A DNA stretch of 64,000 nucleotides, from positions 6,410,915 through 6,474,914 of the forward strand of contig NC_035448.2 in assembly GCF_002127325.2 (NCBI RefSeq), written 5' to 3'. The stretch is from Helianthus annuus. Taxonomy: Eukaryota > Streptophyta > Magnoliopsida > Asterales > Asteraceae. Position numbers and translations under genes: made by a program. This document shows positions 13,454 to 26,595 of the stretch, in pieces. Numbering within the stretch: the first letter of the stretch is position 1; each line of letters starts with the position of its first letter. The notes under the pieces are model-generated. The model was not told the origin of the DNA. It saw nothing but the letters and a program-made list of their open reading frames with translations, and searched no databases.

Positions 13454-13472
13454 TTAAGTGTGGGGGGGGGGG
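13454..13472 (+). other. Internal polypurine-like tract of E1
   Basis: AAGTGTGGGGGGGGGGGATG preceded by GAGGACAA, the same pairing seen directly before the 3' LTR (14721-14736). It lies about 1.27 kb upstream of the 3' LTR. Confidence 0.6.
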
Positions 13473-14720
13473 ATGCTAAAACCTTGAATTTTGCAAGTCC
13501 TAATAACAAGCCTTACACAAAACTCTATTGGAACCGCTAATCACCCCAATTTTTTTTTCAAAAAAAAATTCATTTTTTTTACTTGTCTAAAGTTTAAGTT
13601 GGGAATTCTAAGACTAACAAGGTTATATTTTTATAAGTTTACAACCGATAACGTCGTGATAAAAAGAACCAACATAAGAAAATTATGAAACGGCATGACA
13701 AGCTTAGTTAAAATTCGATTATATATACTTGATCACATAAAAACCCATTCCCACAAAAGTGAGTTTTGAGCCTTTATTGGGCATACAAATATACATCTTT
13801 ACGCTAAATGCTCATTTTTCGTTTCTTGTGTGAATAGCCGCTTGGTTCTTACGACTCTAGAACTTGCCACGACAATTCATTCCCGTTCCTTACCAACTTA
13901 AACCCAAGTAAGTAAATGATGGAGGCATTAGGACTAACCCTTTTTCTTTCAAAACCATTATTTTTATTTTTCTTTTCACCTACCCAAAAACTCCCCCTAG
14001 TTAGCCCCTTTGAGCCTAAACCTTTTCGTTTCTTAACCCAAAACCCTTTTTACCCACCAAAAACCCTTTTTATTATTTTTACCTTTTATTTTAGTAACAA
14101 GCTCGGTTTTCGTGTGACTAAAAAAAATAATAATATTTACAATGAAGTTAGAAATAAACAAACAAATCTCCTCAAACAAAAGCTTGTTTGAATACTTCAT
14201 TAAAAATAAAAAGTCACATAAACAAAATGTTTTACGAAAACCGACGCTTTTTACGACTTTAGCCCTTTTCTACTAACCACTAACCCAACTACCCACCTTT
14301 AGCCCAAGCCTAACCCTTCACCCAAAAAGTCCTCTTGATATTTACAAAGGTATAAAGTTACAAAGGAGGAGGATTGATTGCTTGGCAAGCTTATGGTAGG
14401 AATAAGTTCCATGCCGCTCTCGAGTGATTCACTAAAAATACACCTTCGGCCGAGTGTTGAGTGATTTCTCCCGTGAGGTATGTGAACTTGTATATAAATA
14501 AAATTTTAAAAAGGCATGTTATGCCTTAATAAATAATTTACTTTATGAAAAGTTTTTAATAAATCATGACGAATAGGATTGTAAATAAATAAAAATAAAA
14601 CCCAATAAAGATCTTGGATTCCCGACACTCTATGGCAAGCCAAAATCTTCTCTTCTACCCATTCCATTTGGGAGAGTAAGCCACATATTAAAGAGTTTTG
14701 CTTGAGGACAAGCAAAAATT

Positions 14721-14736
14721 CAAGTGTGGGGATATT
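14721..14736 (+). other. 3' polypurine tract of E1
   Basis: CAAGTGTGGGGATATT ends exactly where the 3' LTR begins (TGATGTG). GAGGACAAGC lies just upstream. Expected plus-strand primer site. Confidence 0.8.
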
Positions 14737-16429
14737 TGATGTGTGTAAAATGCAACATATAAATTACATCAAATAAGGCATAAAACTAACCCTTTTTAAG
14801 TACTAATGTTGGAAAAGTGTGTTTTTGTCTTCCTTTTGTATTTTCAGGATTAAATGAGCTCAAATTAAAAAAAGAAGCAAAAAGACAGCTAAATCTAGCA
14901 TAAATACAAGAAAAGGAACAAAAGTGGATTGCCCGACCCCTCAACAGCATCCTCCCAAGCAAAACAGAGAAGGCATAAGACTGAACACGCCCCGTGCTCA
15001 GCGAGCACGGGGCCGTGCCCAAGAAGCAGCAGAAAAGACAAACCTGTAGAAGCTTCTATTGCTCACCACAGGGCCGTGCCCAGTGAACACGGGGGCGTGC
15101 CCAAAGTACTGCAGGCGCATTAATTGTAATTACGAATTACAATTAATGAGGAGAGATAGTGTCAGACAGGCACGGGGCCGTGCCCAGCGGACACGGGGCC
15201 GTGCCCAGGCCTCTGTTCAGCCTATAAATAGGAGTGATTGGCTTCATTGCAACTCATCCCTTGGCACACCACCTCTCTCACACTTCATCCACCACCCACC
15301 ACCATCACAACACCATCATCCACCACCATCATCCATTGTCCATCATAGAGTGTGTGAGTCGTCTCGGGATCCAAGATTGATCGTAAGAGTTCTTGACAAT
15401 CAAGGCCATGTTTGCCTAAGTCTCTTACATCACTTGGTGAAGACAAGTGTTTAGAATAATACTTTTTATTTTTAATCTTTTGCACTTTTTAATTGGTTTT
15501 GTATTAATGACTTTAATAACTAGTTGCTTATGTTGAAGGTGACTTTTCCTTATCGTTTGTCCGTGGTGTCTTGGCATTATTTTACTGTCTATATAAAATA
15601 AAAGATTTTCGCCATTCATATCTCCACGGTCTATATGGAGGTATGTTGGCTACCTGGTCGGGGGTTAAGGGAACGGTTTGGTAAGGGTCTTGCCCTTGTT
15701 CAGCGTTTAGAGGTCCTGCAAGGGACCTGGGTCAAATTTAGTAGGACCTCCTTTAATACCCAAAGGTATTGGATGGCGGGGGTCCAAACTCTTTGACCCC
15801 CTCATAAGTTAACTACTATTAATACTATAACCCGGCTATTTAGGACTGTATCCCTGCTGACTCAGACTACTTAGTCGAGGGTAACGTCACCTCCAAAAGA
15901 GGGGCCTACCATAATTTGCATTAATAACTTAATTCATTATCTTTCAATAATCTGACCCTTTAGGATTGTATCCTTGCTGACTCAAACTACTGGGTTGAGA
16001 GTAACGTCGCCTTCAAAAGAGGGGCCTACTACAATAACTAAGATAATCTCTTAAACAAGTGCAAAAGTGCAAAATAATCAAAGGTTATACTAATACACGA
16101 GTCGGATCCAAGTGATTCATCTTGTCTATCTGTTTTTATTTTTATTTTATTTTTCAGCATTTAGTTAGTTTTATTTTCTTAGTTTAAAAATCTTTTTCTA
16201 ACATTTTGATTTGATTAGACGTTGAGGATAAACCGGTACTAAAAGCTCTTGTGTCCTTGGACGACCTCGATATCTTACCAACACTATACTACGTCCACGA
16301 TGGGTGCACTTGCCCATATGTGTGTTTAGTGTTAGTAAATATCGTGTTTTATAAATTTAAAACTTGGCTAAAAAGTGTAAAAAGGGCTTAAAATATACAT
16401 CCAAATTATAACACACTTCACGCACATCA
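14737..16429 (+). repeat. 3' LTR of E1
   Basis: 1,693 bp, the same ends and motifs as the 5' LTR, with scattered substitutions and a small length difference in the CACCATCATC-rich stretch near 15330. Confidence 0.92.
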
Positions 16430-16620
16430 GAAATACTAGCCTATAATACGAAATGAGCAGGGATGGAACACTTACTAGTGATCCAAGAGAAAGTTTGAAC
16501 TCAAAGGAGGCTCCTTTTTTTTATCAAGAACACTCCAAGTAGCAGATAGAGAGGAGAAAGAGGAAATGAGCAAGTGAAAAGTTGCAAATGCCTTGCTATT
16601 TATACTAATGGAAGTGTTAC

Positions 16621-18457
16621 TGGTGCGTGTCGATGTACACAGGTTTTTACAATGAATTTACACATGAACTTGGTTTTAATATTTATAAAAATGATTTATA
16701 CCTTAACATTAAAACACACACAAAAGGACAAGTGTATCATGTCATATATGTAGTAAAGTATGGGTAAGAACCAGATATCGATCCATGGAACACGGGCAGA
16801 GTATGAGTACTAAATCTTTGTCATTGATTTACCGGATAAAAGGATATGTGAATGAGTTTTAACTAAAAACATCTAAAACTATATTTAAGACATAATAGAC
16901 TCCAAATATGAAAAATATATATTATCTTGTTTCGCAAACAACCTAAACATGTTATCGACATCAGATATGTCACAAAAGCACTTGATCAAGTTTCCAATAG
17001 CAAAATAGTTAGTTACCTGGTCTGGATTTCTAACATGATGATTCTTCGGAAAGTTAACGCGATGGTCACACATTAACCACCTAAAATAATTCATTAGCGA
17101 GCTATTGATATAATTTCATGCGAATCTTTAAAGATAAGTTATTTACCTGGTCTGGATTCCTAACCTCACTTAGCAAAGAAAACAATACCGATGGTCACAA
17201 TATATCCACGAAGACAAGCATTAAAGTAGATCATACCATAAACTATTTCATTTTACAAGTCTTGAACACAAATCTACCAAGATAGCAATTTCAACCAAAA
17301 CTATTAAACAAAGATCATAAACCGCGTCAAGAACATGTAACAACACTATATAATTCGTTAGAACCCTTACGTGCAAGAAAGCATTCTTAATCAAAATCCG
17401 ATTTATCTTTGATAAAACCAATACCCTGGTACAGTTTCATGGTGTAAACATATTAACAAGTTAAAAGTATACAAATAAGTTATTAATCAAGGAATTGTTA
17501 ACAATCTTCACTAACCACATATTCATCATCCAAGACATTCAAACATACTCAAGAATCCAACATCAATAAAACATTTATCATAAGATCATGAAGATTCAAA
17601 CATGAAAAAGTTACTTAAACTTCATACAAATAAGATTACAAACTTAAATATCATTCATGAAACAAGTTCATTAATACTATTACACAAATACATAAACATA
17701 AACATAGAACATCAGCTCAATACTTGAAGAATGATCAGAAATACATGTTTAAGAACAAGAAATCAAACCATAAACAAGCAAGGAATTGATGGATTGGATT
17801 AGTTAAGCTTCTATTCAATCTTGAGGCTTGAAATCGATCTGATCAGGAGGGTCTCAGACCTCAGAAATCGCCTAAAAACTTAAAGAAAAAACCCAATACT
17901 TTGATTAGTAGCGAATGCTGCCTTTTATAGGCAAGTTTCAGATTGGCACGACCGTGCACTCAGATCTATTGTCGGGTGACGTCATTTATTCGAAAGGGTC
18001 AGACAAGTGGACTAGTGGACAAGTTGACCTCTGACACTCAGATGTGCACGGTCGTGCACCTGGTCGCACGGTAGTGCAGTGTCTGGAAGTTCATCTAAAT
18101 GCCGGGAATTTCATCAGAATTTGAGGTTCAGGTGGTGCACGGTAGTGCACTTGGGGCGCACGATCGTGCGTTCCGAGGAAATCAGTGCACTGCCAGTGCT
18201 CCCGACATCGTAGGTCGCGCACGATCGTGCAGTTGGGCGCACGGCCGTGCAACATCTGGCAGTGCATCAGAATCTTCAGAATTCATCAGAAACGTCCTTA
18301 AATCGCCTCGTTTTCTCCCACTTTGTCTTTTGCAAATTGTTTGAGACCTGAAAAAGGAAAAGTACCTAATTTGGTACCTAAACAACGAAGTTTCGGTCAA
18401 AAACGCTTAAAACGGAAGTAAAATGTGGGAAAAACATGTATAATTTAACGAATATCA
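16621..18457 (-). mobile_element. Solo LTR of an unidentified LTR retrotransposon
   Basis: TGGTGCGTG...AATATCA flanked by GTTAC on both sides (16616-16620, 18458-18462), 1,837 bp, inside the larger solo LTR. On the - strand it begins TGATATTCG and has a TATA box (ctataaaa, 17923-17931), so it probably reads leftwards. No interior survives, as expected after LTR-LTR recombination. Clade not determined. Confidence 0.82.
17944..18258 (-). repeat. GCACGATCGTGC palindrome pairs
   Basis: Palindromes of the form GCACGxxCGTGC (centres GT, AT, GC, AC) occur singly at 17946 and as three tight pairs near 18044, 18138 and 18215. Centre spacing within a pair is 20, 21 and 20 bp. The array starts about 15 bp upstream of the - strand TATA box. 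Confidence 0.85.
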
Positions 18458-18605
18458 GTTACAAGATCATTCCAGATGTTAGGACTAGTTCTCAGATGAC
18501 TCCAGGCGGTTAGTGAGGTGTCAAGAGCTGCTACATGGTGGCAAGTTGCGAGAAATGTGGCAACAAGACAGACTGCCTTGGCCAGCACACATTCTGCCAT
18601 CTGAA

Positions 18606-18789
18606 GGTCCCTTACGGACCGTAAGGGATCAAGTCTTACAGTCCGTAAGGACCTTTCAACGCATACAATTATCGTTTCTTTACGGACCGTAGGGGCCATG
18701 GCCTTGCGGTCCGTAACCGTTTCCCAGATACAAAATAATTTATGCCATACGGTCCATAAGCACTAATGGCTTACAGTCCGTAAGCGTCA
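18606..18789 (-). repeat. TTACGGxCCGTAA palindrome pairs
   Basis: Three pairs of CTTACGGACCGTAAG-like sites, each pair spaced exactly 24 bp centre to centre. It belongs to the outer solo LTR (7308-18952); after removing the inner solo LTR it sits about 160 bp upstream of that LTR's - strand TATA box. Confidence 0.85.
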
Positions 18790-20159
18790 CTTAGAGGCCA
18801 ATAAATTGGCATGTTGACATAAATGGTCCCTCCACAACATTCTTCCAAATTTTTTACACATTTGGTCCCTCTCGCCACACAACGTGGCATAATAGAGAGT
18901 TAATCGGACACGTGTCATCATATAATTCGAAATAATTTTCCGAGGTGTTACAATATATATATAGTAAAGTTACCAAAATACTCTTTTATTTCATCGACAT
19001 TTTGGATGGAGTTAAAGGCGGGGAGCAATCTAGCAATAAAATGGAAACATCAAGGAGGAAAATGGTTGTTTTTAAACTATTGGGGCAAAAACGTTAAAAT
19101 GGTCAAACCATAGGGAGCAAAAACGAAGTTTACTTTATAATAAAAACATGAGTAAACTTCCGTTTTGCTCCATGTGGTTTGGTCGTTTTAACGGTTTTGC
19201 CTTAATCCTTTAAAAATAGTCATTTTACTCCTTGATCTATTTAACTTATCTCCATTTCATTCCCCGCCCCTAACTATGTCTAAAATGTTTGTTAAAGATA
19301 AGGGTACTATGGTAATTCTATAAATATGTATTTACATTGATTTTTAAAATCCATTTGTTTTGCCTTTTTGTTGATATAAAAATAAAAAAAAATATAAGCA
19401 TGTATAACAAAAAAACATTCAGATCCCTTTCCTCACTTCATCACCCACTTTCTCTCTCTATATCTCCTTCTCTCTCTCTCTCTACCTTCAGTAACACCCA
19501 CTAGACACCGCCACGACCACCATAACAATCAGACACCATCCCTACCACCAGCCCTCGCCATAACCACCACCACCCACCAGCTCCCACCACCACCCCCACC
19601 GCCGCCGCCGCCATTACCACCATCATAGACACCATCTCTTAGTCGGCCTCGCTCAGATCTGAAAGGAGGCATCAAACCTACCTTAGAAACCTAGTGGCTC
19701 AATTAACAAACGACGACAACAGGTACGATCGACACTCGGAGGTTAGAAACTCATTGAGCATCGATTGAGCTTTCTCTTCGTTACGAGTCATCGTGATATT
19801 GAACTAAGATTAACCCTAACCCTAGGTTGATTGTGATGATTTTGAAGGTGAAGTGGTGAAGAGTTTGTTGTTGGTTTCGCTTTCTGTTTTATGAAGATGG
19901 GATTTGGGGAAAAAGGAATTTCGGATTTCTGTTTCATATCTGTTTGTTGTGGCATCCAGAGGTGAGAGTGGTGACGGTGTGATGGTGGTGGTTGGGCGAT
20001 ATAATGGTGGCAGGTGGTTGGTGACACGGTGGCTGATGGTGGTGGTTGGGCGGTGTGATGGTAGTGGTTGGGCGGTGTAATGGTGGCAGGTGGCTGTTGG
20101 TGGTTGGTGAGGCATGTATGTAGTGTGTGTGTGTGTGTGTATGTTAATATATAAATAAG

Positions 20160-20534
20160 AGTTAAATGCCATTTTAGTTCCTGTAGTTTGGGCCATTTTG
20201 CCAATTTAGTCCAAAGGTTTCATATTCCCTTGTGGGTTCAAAAAGGTTTCACCGTTGCCATTTTAGTCCATTGGGTTAACTTCGTCCATTTTTTTTGTTA
20301 ACGGGAAGAGCAATTCGGTCATTTTATATGTAATTCTGTTAACTAGAAGGACAATTCGGCCATATAAAATGACCATATTGCCCTTCTCGTTGACAGAAAA
20401 AATGGACGAAGATAACCCAGTGGACTAAAATGACAATGGTGATACCTTTTTGGACCCACAAGCTAAAAATGAAATCTTGGAACTAAACTAGCAAAATGGG
20501 CCAGACCATAAGTACTAAAATGACATTTAACTCT
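20160..20534. mobile_element. Fold-back MITE
   Basis: The ends AGAGTTAAATGCCATTTTAG and the inverted CTAAAATGACATTTAACTCT pair over about 55 bp, and much of the interior is also self-complementary. ATAAATA occurs directly outside both ends. Non-coding. Confidence 0.8.
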
Positions 20535-20819
20535 ATAAATAATCAAGCTTATATTTTTCTGATATTATAATAAATAGTTAAATGGTTATGTTAATTGTAA
20601 ATTACCAAAGTACCCTTATTTTATACTTGAAATTACCAAAATACTCTTTCAGTCAATATACAATATTGATGGAGTTAAGGCGGAAGAATGTAATGGCTCA
20701 ATTGCCTTCTCTCATTGATAAGATCAATATATATACAAGTTACAATCCCTTAATTTAGGGAAGAGATAATAACATAATTAATGACAAGATCCTATTTCTA
20801 TTTACACAAATATAATCTA

Positions 20820-23800
20820 TTACACCCCCGCAGTCGAAGCAAGAGGTGGGCGAATGTTGAGACTGGAGCGGAAATCATCAAATAGGACCCGTGGTAAGCC
20901 TTTGGTAAAGATATCAGCAATCTGAAGACGAGTGGGGGTATGAAGAATTCTGATCGTACCTCGTTGAACATGTTCACGCACGAAATGAATATCAATCTCT
21001 ATATGTTTGGTGCGTTGATGTTGAACAGGATTGCTGGAGAGATAGATTGCACTGATATTATCACAATATACTAAGGTAGCTGTGGATACAGGGCGACGCA
21101 ACTCAAGAAGAAGGTTACGGATCCAATAAATTTCAGCAACGACGTTGGCAACGGCACGATATTCTGCTTCGGCACTGGAACGAGAGATGGTCGACTGACG
21201 TTTGGAGGACCAAGATAATAGATTCTGACCCATGTAAACACAGTATCCTGAGGTTGAGCGACGGGTATCCGGACACCCAGCCCAGTCCGCATCAGTATAA
21301 GCCCGAAGAGATATGTTAGAACATGACGAGAGGGTGAGACCATAGCTGGCAGTGCCTCGTATGTAACGAATAATACGTTTTAAAATGTTCCAGTGATCAG
21401 AGCTGGGGTTATGCATGTGAATGCAGATCTGTTGAACTGCATAACTGATGTCAGGCCGAGTAAATGTGAGGTACTGAAGCGCCCCGGCTAGGCTACGGTA
21501 TAAGGTGGGGTTATCGAATGGAGCACTAGAGGTTGCACCGAGCTTTGGTTTGGTGTCCACTGGAGTCGCTACAGGGTTGCACGTAGCCATACCAGCACGA
21601 TTGACAATGTCAAGTACATAAGACTGTTGGGAGAGAAACATTTGATTACCAGTGCGAGAAACCGTAATTCCCAAAAAATAGCTGAGAGGTCCAAGATCTT
21701 TCATTGCAAATTCAGCCGTGAGGCTGCCCATGAGTTTCATTCGTAGAGAATCAGAAGAGGTAGTGAGAATAATGTCATCGACATAAATCAACAAATATGC
21801 AATGTCACCCCCGTGATGATATGTAAAAAGAGAATTATCGCAGCGACTCTGCATGAATCCCATAGAAGTAACAAAATCGGTGAAGCGTTGGTACCATGCC
21901 CTCGGAGCTTGTTTAAGACCATAAAGCGATTTCTTTAGACGACAAACATGATCAGGATAGTCTCTATGCCGAAATCCCATAGGTTGGTACATATACACAG
22001 TCTCTGTAAGATTACCATGCAAAAATGCATTCGTGACATCTAACTGGTGAATGGACCATGACTGTGATAACGCCAATGTCAGAACTGTCCGAATGGTAGC
22101 CGGTTTAACAACCGGGCTAAAAGTCTCTCCACAATCGATACCTATCTCCTGATTTCTCCCATCGCACACAAGACGAGCCTTGTACCTTTCTAACGAACCA
22201 TCGGATTTGTATTTGTGTCGAAAAAGCCACATGCTGCGAATAATATGCATGTCAGGTTGTCTCGGGACAAGTTCCCAAGTCTTGTTTTTAATTAAGGCAT
22301 TAAATTCGGTTTGCATGGTGTTATACCATTCCGGATTAGACAAGGCGGCTTTGGGGTTGGTAGGAATGGGGACGATGGAAATGGTAGAAAGGTTAAAAAT
22401 GTGTTTCGGTTTTGAGATTCCGGACATTGCACGAGTGTGTATTGTGCGAGATGGGGGGATTGGGGGAGGGTTCGGTATTGGGCTGGTAGCAGTGGGTTCG
22501 GGAGAGAGGGATTGGGCTGGTAATGGTATCGGGTTGGATGGGTGTGTCGAGGGGCTGGTTTGGGCCGAGGAGAGGTGTTGGGTGGCTGGGCTGCGATGTA
22601 TGGATGAGGGTGTAGGTATAGGGGATGAAGGTGTTGGGTGAGGTGAAGTGTGGGCCAAAGGGGAGGGAGTGGTCTGTTGGGAGGTATGGGCTGATGAGGT
22701 GGGAGAGTTGTGTTGGGAAGGATTGGGTTGGAATGTAGGAAATATGTGGAGATATGGATTAACAGTGTTATCGAGAAATTGATAGGTGTTAGGGGATTGT
22801 TTGTGAGACTTGGAAAAAGGAAAAATGGACTCATCGAAAATGACATGGCGGTTAATGATGATAGTCCGGGTTTTTAGGTCAAGACATTTATATCCCCGGT
22901 GATTCGAAGGATAACCGAGGAAAACACATGGGTATGAATGGTAAGCAAGTTTGTGAATGGTTGTGTTTGGAATGAGGGGGTAGCAAATGCAACCGAACAC
23001 GCGAAGGTGCTCGTAAGATGGCATGCAATGGTATAAACGTTGGGTGGGTGTTTGAAAGTGGTGTATTTTGGATGGGATAATGTTTAAGAGGTAGATAGCG
23101 GTCTCAAGAGCATGGTGCCAGTATATGTTCGGGGTTGAAGAGTGGGCCATAATGGTGCGCATAAGATTGTTAATGGTGCGGATTTTTCGTTCGGCTTTCC
23201 CATTTTGGGACGAGGTGTGAGGGCAATAAAACCAAAAATGCATGCCATGCATGTTGCAAAAATTATGAAACTGGTTATTGGAATATTCACGTCCGTTATC
23301 ACATTGGAATTGCTTTATTTTTGTGCGAAATTGGGTTTGAATAAAGGTGTTGAATTTGGTGAACATAGAAAAAACGCCAGATTTGTGAGCTATAGGGTAG
23401 GTCCATAGAAAATTGGTATAATCATCTAGAAACAAGACATAATAACGATGTCCCCCGTTAGAAATAATAGGAGATGTCCAAACGTCACTATGTACAAGGT
23501 CAAAAGGCATAAAAGTACGTGTATTAGAAGCAACAAAAGGAAGTCTGGTATGTTTCCCAAAAATACAAGCAGTGCAAACTTTATTATTTTTAGAACCACA
23601 CGAAATGGAATGAGAATTTTTTAAATTTTGTAAAATAGCTGGGCCTGGGTGACCGAGCCGTTGATGCCATATGTCTTGAGAAATAGCAGCAAAAGTGGAA
23701 GCAGTGTTGAGATTGGTGATGTTGGATGGGCTGAGAGTGTAAAGATCCCCCGAACTATTGCACCGTAGGATAGGTTTCTTGGTCTGGAGGTCCTTCACAG

Positions 23801-24397
23801 TAAAACCATATGGGTCAAATTCAACAGATAAATGATTATCAGTGGTAAAACGACGAACAGAAATAAGGTTTTTAACAAGATTAGGGGCATATAGGACATT
23901 GTTAAGTTTAAAAGGTGGGAATGGAGGTGGGAGGGTAATGTTGCCTTGTCCAAGAACCGGAATGATTTTGCCATTACCAACAATAATGTTAAGAATAATG
24001 CCAGAATTAAAAATAGACGAAAACTTATCAGATTGAGGAGACATTGTACCTGAGGCGCCCGTGTCCATGGTCCATGATGAATCATTATTCTGTAGAGCCA
24101 AGTTGTATAGGGCCTGAGCGATATCTGTCGGGGAGTAGCCAGTGGAGTATGTCTGAGCCGTGGCATGGCTGTTGGGTTTTGGGCCTAATATGCCTTGGGC
24201 CGTGGAGTTAGGTTGGGTCGTGTTAGAAGAAGAGGGGTTTGAGGGGTATGGGCATGGGGGCGGTGACCAGTGGGCCCAATTAGGGGGCTGTGGCGGTGGC
24301 GTGTTACTAGCCCAAGGAGGTGGGTAATAATATGGTGGGTAATAATGTGGCTGTGGATTGCGTCTCCTGCCGTAAGAAGAACGACCGCGACCGCGGC
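20820..24397 (-). CDS. Copia Pol: protease, integrase, RT, RNase H
   Basis: An uninterrupted frame of about 1,190 codons. In order: a Pro/Tyr-rich linker after the gag RGRG stretch; protease (WTMDTGASG); integrase zinc domain (HQRLGHP...CTAC) and catalytic D, D, E (HSDVWTSP, CDNGREYS, GKAERK); a Pro/Ser-rich spacer; reverse transcriptase (LDVTNAFLHG, SLYGLKQAPRAW, YVDDIILT); RNase H (TDADWAG, SSAEAEYRA, CDNISAIYL). All key residues I looked for are present. The stop TAA lies in the first bases of the 3' LTR. The start is artificial: the natural frame began in gag, now on the far side of the insertion at 41067. Downstream order is normal, so this half could only be expressed from an uninterrupted relative or as a truncated protein. 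Confidence 0.93.
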
Positions 24398-24877
24398 TGT
24401 CACACCCCAACCGATGGCGGAATCATCGGGGCGCGTCACTAGGCGAATCAGATTGCTCAAGAGAATCCATAACAACTATATTGCGATAATATTCATCACA
24501 TTTGTCATCCCATACTAACAAACAATACAATCACATAAGTTATCACAGATTTCTTGTCCTCTCGAACAATTCTAATCCGTCAACCTAGAATTTAGGTGAG
24601 TTTCTAGACTTCCTAGCTTGATTTGGTGTAGACTTCGACTAATCCTGCAACATACGTTAAAATATTGTCAATACAAAAGTATTGGCGAGTATACAGGTTT
24701 GATATGTAATAGTATAATAGATTAAAAGTGCTGCGAATTTCCATATGCATAAACGTAACACACGACATATATACTCACAAAACTGATAATACCAGCTAAG
24801 TCCTCGATGCTCGACTCTTAGATGGCATAACTAGACCCCGTCGGGCGCAATAGTACTATACTAGTCTGGGTGGGACG

Positions 24878-26571
24878 TGATGTGTGTAAAATGCAACATA
24901 TAAAACACATCAATTAAGGCATAAAACTAACCCTTTTTAAGTACTAATGTTGGAAAAAGAGTGTTTTTGTCTTCCTTTTGTATTTTCAGGATGAAATGAG
25001 CTCAAAATCACAAAAGAAGCAAAAAGACCACTAATTCTACCATAAATACAAGAAAAGGAACAAAAGTGGACTGCCCGGACCCTCAACGGCACCTCCCAAA
25101 ACAAAGAGAAGAAAACAGAGTCTGAACACGCCTCGTGTCCAGCGAACACGGGGGCGTGCCCAGGAAGCAGCAGAAAAGACAAACCAGTAGAAGCTTCCAT
25201 TGCTCACCACGGGGCCGTGCCCAGCGGGCACGGGGGCGTGTTGAAAGTACAGCAGGCGCATTAATTGTAATTCGCAATTACAATTAATGAAGAGAGAGAG
25301 TGTCAGACGGGCACGGGGCCGTGTCCAGCGGACACGGGGCCGTGTCCAGCGTTCTGTCCAGCCTATAAATAGAGGAGCTTGGTTTCATTCTCCCTCATCC
25401 CTTGGCACACCACCTCTCTCACACCTCATCCACCACCCACCACCACCATAACACCATCATCCACCACCATCATCCATTGTCCATCGTAGAGTGTGTGAGT
25501 CGTCTCGGGATCCAAGATTGATCGTAAGAGTTCTTGACAATCAAGGCCATGTTTGCCTAAGTCTCTTACATCACTTGGTGAAGACAAGTGTTTAGTATAA
25601 TACTTTTTATTTTTAATCTTTTGCACTTTTTATTTGGTTTTGTATTAATGACTTTAATAACTAGTTACTTATGTTGAAGGTGATCTTTCCTTATCGTTTG
25701 TCCGTGGTGTCTTGGCATTATTTTACTGTCTATATAAAATAAAAGATTTTCACCATTCATATCTCCACGGTCTATATGGAGGTATGTTGGCTACCTGGTC
25801 GGGGGTTAAGGGAACGGTTTGGTAAGGGTCTTGCCCTTGTTCAGCGTTTAGAGGTCCTGCTTGGGACCTGGGTCAAATTTAGTAGGATCTCCTTCAATGC
25901 CCATAGGTATTGGATGGCGGGGATCCAAACTCTTTGACCCCCTCATAAGTTAACTACTATTAATACTATAACCCGGCTATTTAGGACTGTATCCCTGCTG
26001 ACTCAGACTACTTAGCCGAGGGTAACGTCACCGCCAAAAGCGGGGCCTACCATAATTTGCATTAATAACTTAATTCATTATCTTTCAATAATCCGACCCT
26101 TTAGGATTGTATCCTTGCTGACTCAAACTACTAGGTTGAGGGTAACGTCGCCTTCAAAAGAGGGGCCTACTACAATAACTAAGATAATCTCTTAAACAAG
26201 TGCAAAAGTGCGAAAATAATCAAAGGTTATACTAATACACGTGTCGGATCCAAGTGATTCATCTTGTCTATCTGTTTTTATTTTATTTTATTTCTCAGCA
26301 TTTAGTTAGTTTTTATTTTTCTTAGTTTAAATCATTTTTTCTAACCTTTTGATTTGATTAGACGTTGAGGATAAACCGGTATTAAAAGCTCTTGTGTCCT
26401 TGGACGACCTCGGTATCTTACCAACACTATACTACGTTCACGATGGGTGCACTTGCCCATATGTGTGTTTAGTGTTAGTAAATATCGTGTTTTATAAATT
26501 TAAAACTTGGCTAAAAGTGTAAAAAGGGCTTAAATATATATCTAAAAATATAACACACTTCACGCACATCA
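24878..26571 (+). repeat. 5' LTR of E2
   Basis: TGATGTGTG...CGCACATCA. Paired palindromes lie at about 25127, 25207 and 25311, the last ending about 14 bp before the TATA box (tataaatag, 25364-25372), which marks the likely promoter. Confidence 0.95.
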
Positions 26572-26577
26572 AGTTTT

Positions 26578-26595
26578 TGGCGCCGCTGCCGGGGA
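26578..26595 (+). other. Primer binding site of E2
   Basis: TGGCGCCGCTGCCGGGGA; one base different from the E1 site and otherwise complementary to tRNA-Asp. Confidence 0.82.

Larger units (their letters stand above)
9164..16429 (+). mobile_element. E1: complete non-autonomous LTR retrotransposon
   Basis: Two LTRs (9164-10845 and 14737-16429) enclose a 3.9-kb interior with a primer binding site, two small coding regions and a polypurine tract. The 5-bp direct repeat GAAAT lies on both sides (9159-9163, 16430-16434), so this is one insertion event. There is no protease, RT, RNase H or integrase, so it must depend on enzymes from another element. The tRNA-Asp-like primer site and GTGTGGGGG polypurine motifs point to the Athila/Tat branch of Ty3/Gypsy as the likely helper (inference). 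Its LTRs differ at more sites than those of E2, and ORF1 is broken, so E1 is the older copy. Confidence 0.93.
7308..18952 (-). mobile_element. Solo LTR (Gypsy-like), interrupted by E1 and a second solo LTR
   Basis: Begins TGTCACACC and ends GGTGTTACA, flanked by ATATA on both sides (7303-7307, 18953-18957), although this is low-complexity sequence. Joining 7308-9163, 16435-16620 and 18463-18952 gives about 2.5 kb of LTR, clearly related along its length to the solo LTR at 54269-57782. The TATA motif (ctatttata, 16595-16604) reads on the - strand, setting the orientation. No internal region or second LTR was found. Confidence 0.75.
6798..19135. mobile_element. MULE-type non-autonomous element 1, swollen by nested insertions
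   Basis: The left end GAGTAAACTTCG... and the right end ...CGAAGTTTACTT are inverted repeats that stay similar for about 75 bp. Both are flanked by the 9-bp direct repeat TATAATAAA (6789-6797 and 19136-19144), the duplication length of Mutator-like elements. The native DNA is only 6798-7307 plus about 18958-19135, under 700 bp, with GGT-rich and GA-rich stretches. Everything between is the solo LTR at 7308-18952 with its own insertions. No transposase is present. Confidence 0.8.

Noticed and set aside
13916..14191. 91-codon frame in E1 (and the counterpart at 29641 in E2)
   Set aside because: The two copies diverge after about 20 residues and differ in length and frame, unlike ORF2.
19806..19822. 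TAACCCTAACCCTA, telomere-like repeat
   Set aside because: Only about two units inside a MITE; no array.
22180..22641. 153-codon frame on the + strand
   Set aside because: Antisense shadow of the Pro/Ser-rich spacer of Copia Pol.
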